From: Caryophanales bacterium
GTDB lineage: Bacteria > Bacillota > Bacilli > Paenibacillales > CANHCR01
DNA: 64,000 nt
Assembly (NCBI GenBank): GCA_947459205.1
Contig: CANHCR010000005.1
Location: forward strand, 1-64,000
Direction: 5' to 3'
Shown: in pieces, positions 60,932 to 64,000 of the stretch
How positions within the stretch are numbered: position 1 is the first letter of the stretch
How the letters are laid out: each line of letters starts with the position of its first letter
Notes under the pieces: model-generated
What the model saw: only the letters and a program-made list of their open reading frames with translations
Told to the model about the DNA's origin: nothing
Database searches by the model: none
Program-made: the position numbers and the translations under genes

Positions 60932-61786
60932 ATGGCGAGCGAGCAGCAATGTTTTTATCAAAAAATTGAAGAAGCAGTCACCTCGATTCAAGCCCGATTG
61001 AACGGTTTTGTGCCAGCGTTTGCCTGCATCCTTGGTTCGGGTTTAGGTGACTTGGCGGAACGAGTCGAGCACAAGACAGTAATTGCATATCATGAGATTC
61101 CGCATTTTCCGCAGTCGACCGTCGCCGGTCATGCGGGGCAACTGGTGTTCGGCACACTCGCTGGTGTACCGGTCGTGATGATGCAGGGACGCTTTCATCT
61201 TTACGAAGGTTATACCATGAAAACGGTGGTTTTACCTGTCTACGTAATGAATCGTTTAGGGGCACAACATTTGCTCGTGACGAATGCGGCAGGCGGCATG
61301 AATCCGGAGTTTCGTGCCGGCGATTTGATGCTGATTGGCGATCATTTAAACATGACAGGCGACAACCCGCTCATCGGTCCGAACGACGCGCGGCTCGGGG
61401 TGCGCTTTCCCGATATGAGCAGTGCGTATGACCGCGAATATCGCGCAGTGTTGAAGCAGTTGGCGAGCGAATGTTTTGCTGGCGAATCGATAACCTTGCA
61501 GGAAGGCGTGTATGCCGGCATCAGCGGACCGTCATACATGACACCTGCAGAATTGATCATGCTTGCCCGTTGCGGCGGCGATGCGATTGGAATGTCGACC
61601 GTTGCCGAAGTGATTGCGGCGCGCCATGCAGGGATGCGTGTGCTAGGCATTTCCTGTATTACAGATATGGCGGTCGGCGAACATTTGGAGCCGTTGACGC
61701 ATGAGCAAGTCGTTGCTGTTGCGAACCGCACGAAGCCGTTGTTTGCAACATTAATCATCCGATTTTTTCAATATGTACGGGGGTGA
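60932..61786 (+). CDS. Purine-nucleoside phosphorylase, copy 2
   Basis: A 284-residue paralogue of the upstream PNP with the same motifs (ILGSGLGDLAE, HFPQSTVAGHAGQLV, GRFHLYEGYT, VTNAAGGMNPEF, GPSYMTPAELIM, GDAIGMSTVAEV). It differs at specificity-loop positions, for example GPSYETPAEIRM against GPSYMTPAELIM. The start is ATG 60932 after GTGGGGTG; the GTG at 60914 is upstream of it. Different purine preference is possible but not provable from sequence. Confidence 0.93.
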   Translation: MASEQQCFYQKIEEAVTSIQARLNGFVPAFACILGSGLGDLAERVEHKTVIAYHEIPHFPQSTVAGHAGQLVFGTLAGVPVVMMQGRFHLYEGYTMKTVVLPVYVMNRLGAQHLLVTNAAGGMNPEFRAGDLMLIGDHLNMTGDNPLIGPNDARLGVRFPDMSSAYDREYRAVLKQLASECFAGESITLQEGVYAGISGPSYMTPAELIMLARCGGDAIGMSTVAEVIAARHAGMRVLGISCITDMAVGEHLEPLTHEQVVAVANRTKPLFATLIIRFFQYVRG

Positions 61787-61790
61787 GTCG

Positions 61791-63134
61791 GTGCGTGCGG
61801 TAGATTTGATTGCCAAAAAACGCGACGGCGGCGAGTGGACGGATGCCGAGATTCGCTTCATGATCAATGGCTACGTTAAGGACGATATTCCTGATTACCA
61901 GATGGCGGCGTGGGCGATGGCTGTCTATTTTCGCGGCATGACTTCCCGTGAAACGACGGTGCTGACGATGGCGATGGCCGAGAGCGGCGATTTGTGCGAC
62001 TTGTCGGCGATTGCTGGCATCAAAGTGGACAAGCACAGCACGGGTGGCGTCGGCGATACGACAACGCTCATTGTGGCGCCGTTAGCGGCTGCGGCCGGTG
62101 TGCCGGTTGCCAAAATGTCTGGACGTGGCCTCGGCCATACAGGAGGCACGATCGACAAGTTAGAGTCGTTTCGCGGGTTTCGCACCGACTTGAATACAAG
62201 CCAATTTGCTCAACAAGTGGAGCGCATCGGCGTTGCGATTGTCGGCCAAACGGGCAACTTGACGCCTGCGGACAAAAAACTATATGCCTTGCGTGACGTG
62301 ACGGCTACTGTGCATTCGATCCCGCTCATCGCTGCCTCTATTATGAGTAAAAAAATTGCGGCCGGCGCTGATGCCATCGTGCTCGATGTGAAAGTCGGCG
62401 AAGGCGCGTTTATGGAGTCGCTCGAACAAGCGAAGCAACTGGCAGCTGCGATGGTCGACATCGGGAATCTTGCGGGGCGGGAGACGGTTGCTCTGATTAG
62501 CGACATGAATCGCCCGCTCGGACATGCGATTGGCAACGCTTTGGAGGTTCGCGAAGCGATTCGCGTGTTGAAAAATATTGCGCACGGTCCGCTGCGTGAT
62601 GTTTCATTGGCGATTGCGGCAAAAATGGCTCTGCTCAGCGGGCGATATGCGAACGAAACGCTAGCGCTTGATGCGGTCACGCATGCTCTCGAAAGCGGGG
62701 CGGCGCTGCAAACGCTGCGAAAGTTGGTGGAGGCGCAGGGCGGTGAGCCAGCGCAAGTCGATGATCCGGAGCGGTTGCCGCAGGCTTCCTTCGAAATCCC
62801 GATTACGGCACATTGTGCAGGTTACATTCGTCACATTTCGGCGAGCAAACTAGGCCAAGTAGCGATGCTGTTGGGTGCGGGACGAGCGGACAAAAATTCA
62901 GTTATCGATTTGGCGGTTGGTGTACAATTGCAAACGAACGTAGGCAACCGCGTGCATTCGGGCAGTGTGCTGTGCGTCTTGCATAGTAACAAACCGAGTC
63001 ACTCGATCGAACATTTACTGGAATTAACGAAACAAGCATTTACGATTGCTGAACAGCCACTGACCGTTCCGCCGTTACTGCACGGTTGGGTAACCACTGC
63101 CGGTTTTTCAAGCGCATCTTCATCATTACTCTAA
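61791..63134 (+). CDS. pdp: Pyrimidine-nucleoside phosphorylase
   Basis: Phosphorolysis of uridine and thymidine. The 447 residues have the signature KVDKHSTGGVGDTTTLIVAPLAAAAGVPVAKMSGRGLGHTGGTIDKLES. The start is GTG 61791 (MRAVDLIAKKRDGGEWT), which follows GGGGGTGAG; the track ATG at 61773 lies inside the PNP gene. The C-terminal swivel domain is complete. Confidence 0.95.
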   Translation: MRAVDLIAKKRDGGEWTDAEIRFMINGYVKDDIPDYQMAAWAMAVYFRGMTSRETTVLTMAMAESGDLCDLSAIAGIKVDKHSTGGVGDTTTLIVAPLAAAAGVPVAKMSGRGLGHTGGTIDKLESFRGFRTDLNTSQFAQQVERIGVAIVGQTGNLTPADKKLYALRDVTATVHSIPLIAASIMSKKIAAGADAIVLDVKVGEGAFMESLEQAKQLAAAMVDIGNLAGRETVALISDMNRPLGHAIGNALEVREAIRVLKNIAHGPLRDVSLAIAAKMALLSGRYANETLALDAVTHALESGAALQTLRKLVEAQGGEPAQVDDPERLPQASFEIPITAHCAGYIRHISASKLGQVAMLLGAGRADKNSVIDLAVGVQLQTNVGNRVHSGSVLCVLHSNKPSHSIEHLLELTKQAFTIAEQPLTVPPLLHGWVTTAGFSSASSSLL

Positions 63135-63151
63135 ACAGGGGGCGTTATTTG

Positions 63152-64000
63152 TTGCGCACACTTACATATCAAGCGAAAATCGCGCTCTTCTTGGTGACAT
63201 CTTTGTTGCTAGGAATATTTGCATTTATGACAACTGGTCAGCAAACATTGTTAGCCGTCTCCAAGCCAAAGCCATTAAAAATGGCAAATCAAAAAGTGGA
63301 TGATTTAGCGCCACGTGCGGCTGCGGCAGTGCTGATGGAACCGAACACGGGCACGATACTGTATGAAAAAAACATGCATGTCAAATTGCCGCCCGCCAGC
63401 CTCACCAAGATGATGACGATGTTGCTCATCATGGAGGAACTGGAGAAAAAAACATTGCGCCTGACCGATATCGTCTATGCCAGCGAATATGCCGCCTCGA
63501 TGGGCGGTTCGCAGCTATATTTGGAACCAGGCAATAAATTTACCGTGGATGAGATGCTGAAAGGCATTGTTTTGGAATCGGCGAACGACGCATCGTTGGC
63601 GATGGCAGAACATATTGCGGGTTCGGAACAAAAATTCATCGAGCGGATGAACGAGCGCGCGCTTCAGTTGGGGATGAACAATACCAAGTTCGCCAATCCA
63701 CACGGTTTGCCAGTCGACGATGAAATGCAGCATCATTATTCGACCGCGCATGATCTTGCGCTTTTGTCGCGCGAATTGTTGTTGCATGAAAAAATCCTGT
63801 TTTACACCGGCATGTACGAATACATCTTGACACAAAACAACGGCAAGCCGTTTCACATGTACAATTCCAACAAAATGCTCCGCGAATATCCAGGGATGGA
63901 TGGTTTGAAAACAGGCTTTACATTTACGGCACTCCAATGTTTGGCTGCCACAGCCAAACGAGAAGACATGCGCTTGGTTGCGATTGTACTCGGCGCGCCA
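63152..64000 (+). CDS. dacF: D-alanyl-D-alanine carboxypeptidase DacF (partial, cut by window end)
   Basis: Low-molecular-weight PBP acting on spore peptidoglycan. It is absent from the track because it has no stop in the window. TTG start at 63152 after GGGGG. An N-terminal signal or TM segment (LFLVTSLLLGIFAFMTTG) is followed by the S11 peptidase motifs ASLTKMM (catalytic Ser-x2-Lys), SAND (SxN) and LKTGF (KTG). The first 283 residues are present. It is downstream of pdp; in B. subtilis dacF also follows the drm-pupG-pdp genes and heads the spoIIA operon. Confidence 0.94.
   Translation, partial: MRTLTYQAKIALFLVTSLLLGIFAFMTTGQQTLLAVSKPKPLKMANQKVDDLAPRAAAAVLMEPNTGTILYEKNMHVKLPPASLTKMMTMLLIMEELEKKTLRLTDIVYASEYAASMGGSQLYLEPGNKFTVDEMLKGIVLESANDASLAMAEHIAGSEQKFIERMNERALQLGMNNTKFANPHGLPVDDEMQHHYSTAHDLALLSRELLLHEKILFYTGMYEYILTQNNGKPFHMYNSNKMLREYPGMDGLKTGFTFTALQCLAATAKREDMRLVAIVLGAP

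Noticed and set aside
1-64000. CRISPR arrays, tRNA or rRNA genes, complete insertion sequences or prophage
   Set aside because: No regular repeat-spacer array, tRNA cloverleaf, rRNA segment, transposase or phage structural gene was seen when reading the window.

Overview
The window comes from an endospore-forming low-GC Gram-positive bacterium (Bacillota, order Bacillales or a close relative). Evidence is the complete spoIIIAA-AH operon, spoIVB, spo0A, spoIIM, ccpA, fur and dacF, plus strong AGGAGG ribosome-binding sites and many GTG and TTG starts. The order accB-accC-asp23-amaP-DUF2273-nusB-folD-xseA-xseB-ispA-dxs-tlyA-argR-recN-spoIVB-spo0A resembles Alicyclobacillaceae, Brevibacillus or Paenibacillus relatives more than Bacillus subtilis itself. 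That placement is inference, because no rRNA gene is present.

Layout. 0-4.2 kb: an N-acetylglucosamine-type PTS permease overlapping a PTS enzyme I, then a PfpI-family protein. 4.2-12.8 kb: a 107-bp tandem repeat, a zinc-ribbon gene behind a consensus-like sigma-H promoter, ccpA, mtnN, acsA with a cre site, a class A PBP and tyrS. 12.8-28.1 kb: an accessory region. It holds two secreted proteins, an MMPL transporter with a TetR regulator and operator, a broken SDR gene, a Fic protein, a broken nucleotidyltransferase-like gene, a collagen-like protein, UDP-glucose dehydrogenase with a glycosyltransferase, a fatty-acid desaturase, a cold-shock gene and an agr-type quorum-sensing locus. Short dispersed repeats lie between several of these genes. 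28.1-48.5 kb: rpsD with a long leader, spoIIIA, acetyl-CoA carboxylase, Asp23/AmaP, nusB, one-carbon and isoprenoid genes, recN, spoIVB and spo0A. 48.5-64 kb: small genes, a branched-chain 2-oxoacid dehydrogenase operon, an M20 peptidase, nudF, spoIIM, fur, yqzK, xerD, a nucleoside-salvage operon (deoB, two purine nucleoside phosphorylases, pdp) and the start of dacF.

How the genes fit together. CcpA is encoded just upstream of acsA, whose promoter carries a cre-like site. The TetR regulator follows an MMPL pump whose promoter is covered by a nested palindrome. UDP-glucose dehydrogenase, a GT4 glycosyltransferase and the divergent desaturase suggest envelope-lipid or glycan remodelling. Spo0A is preceded by several 0A-box-like sequences. 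The nucleoside operon feeds ribose-1-phosphate into central metabolism.

Most unusual is the locus at 25.57-28.05 kb. It encodes an AgrB with His77 and Cys84, and an unlisted 40-residue AgrD-like peptide in which serine sits at the thiolactone-cysteine position. These are followed by a separate 156-residue multi-TM protein and a two-TM ComP/NarX-type histidine kinase with no adjacent response regulator. It looks like a quorum-sensing system with a divided receptor.
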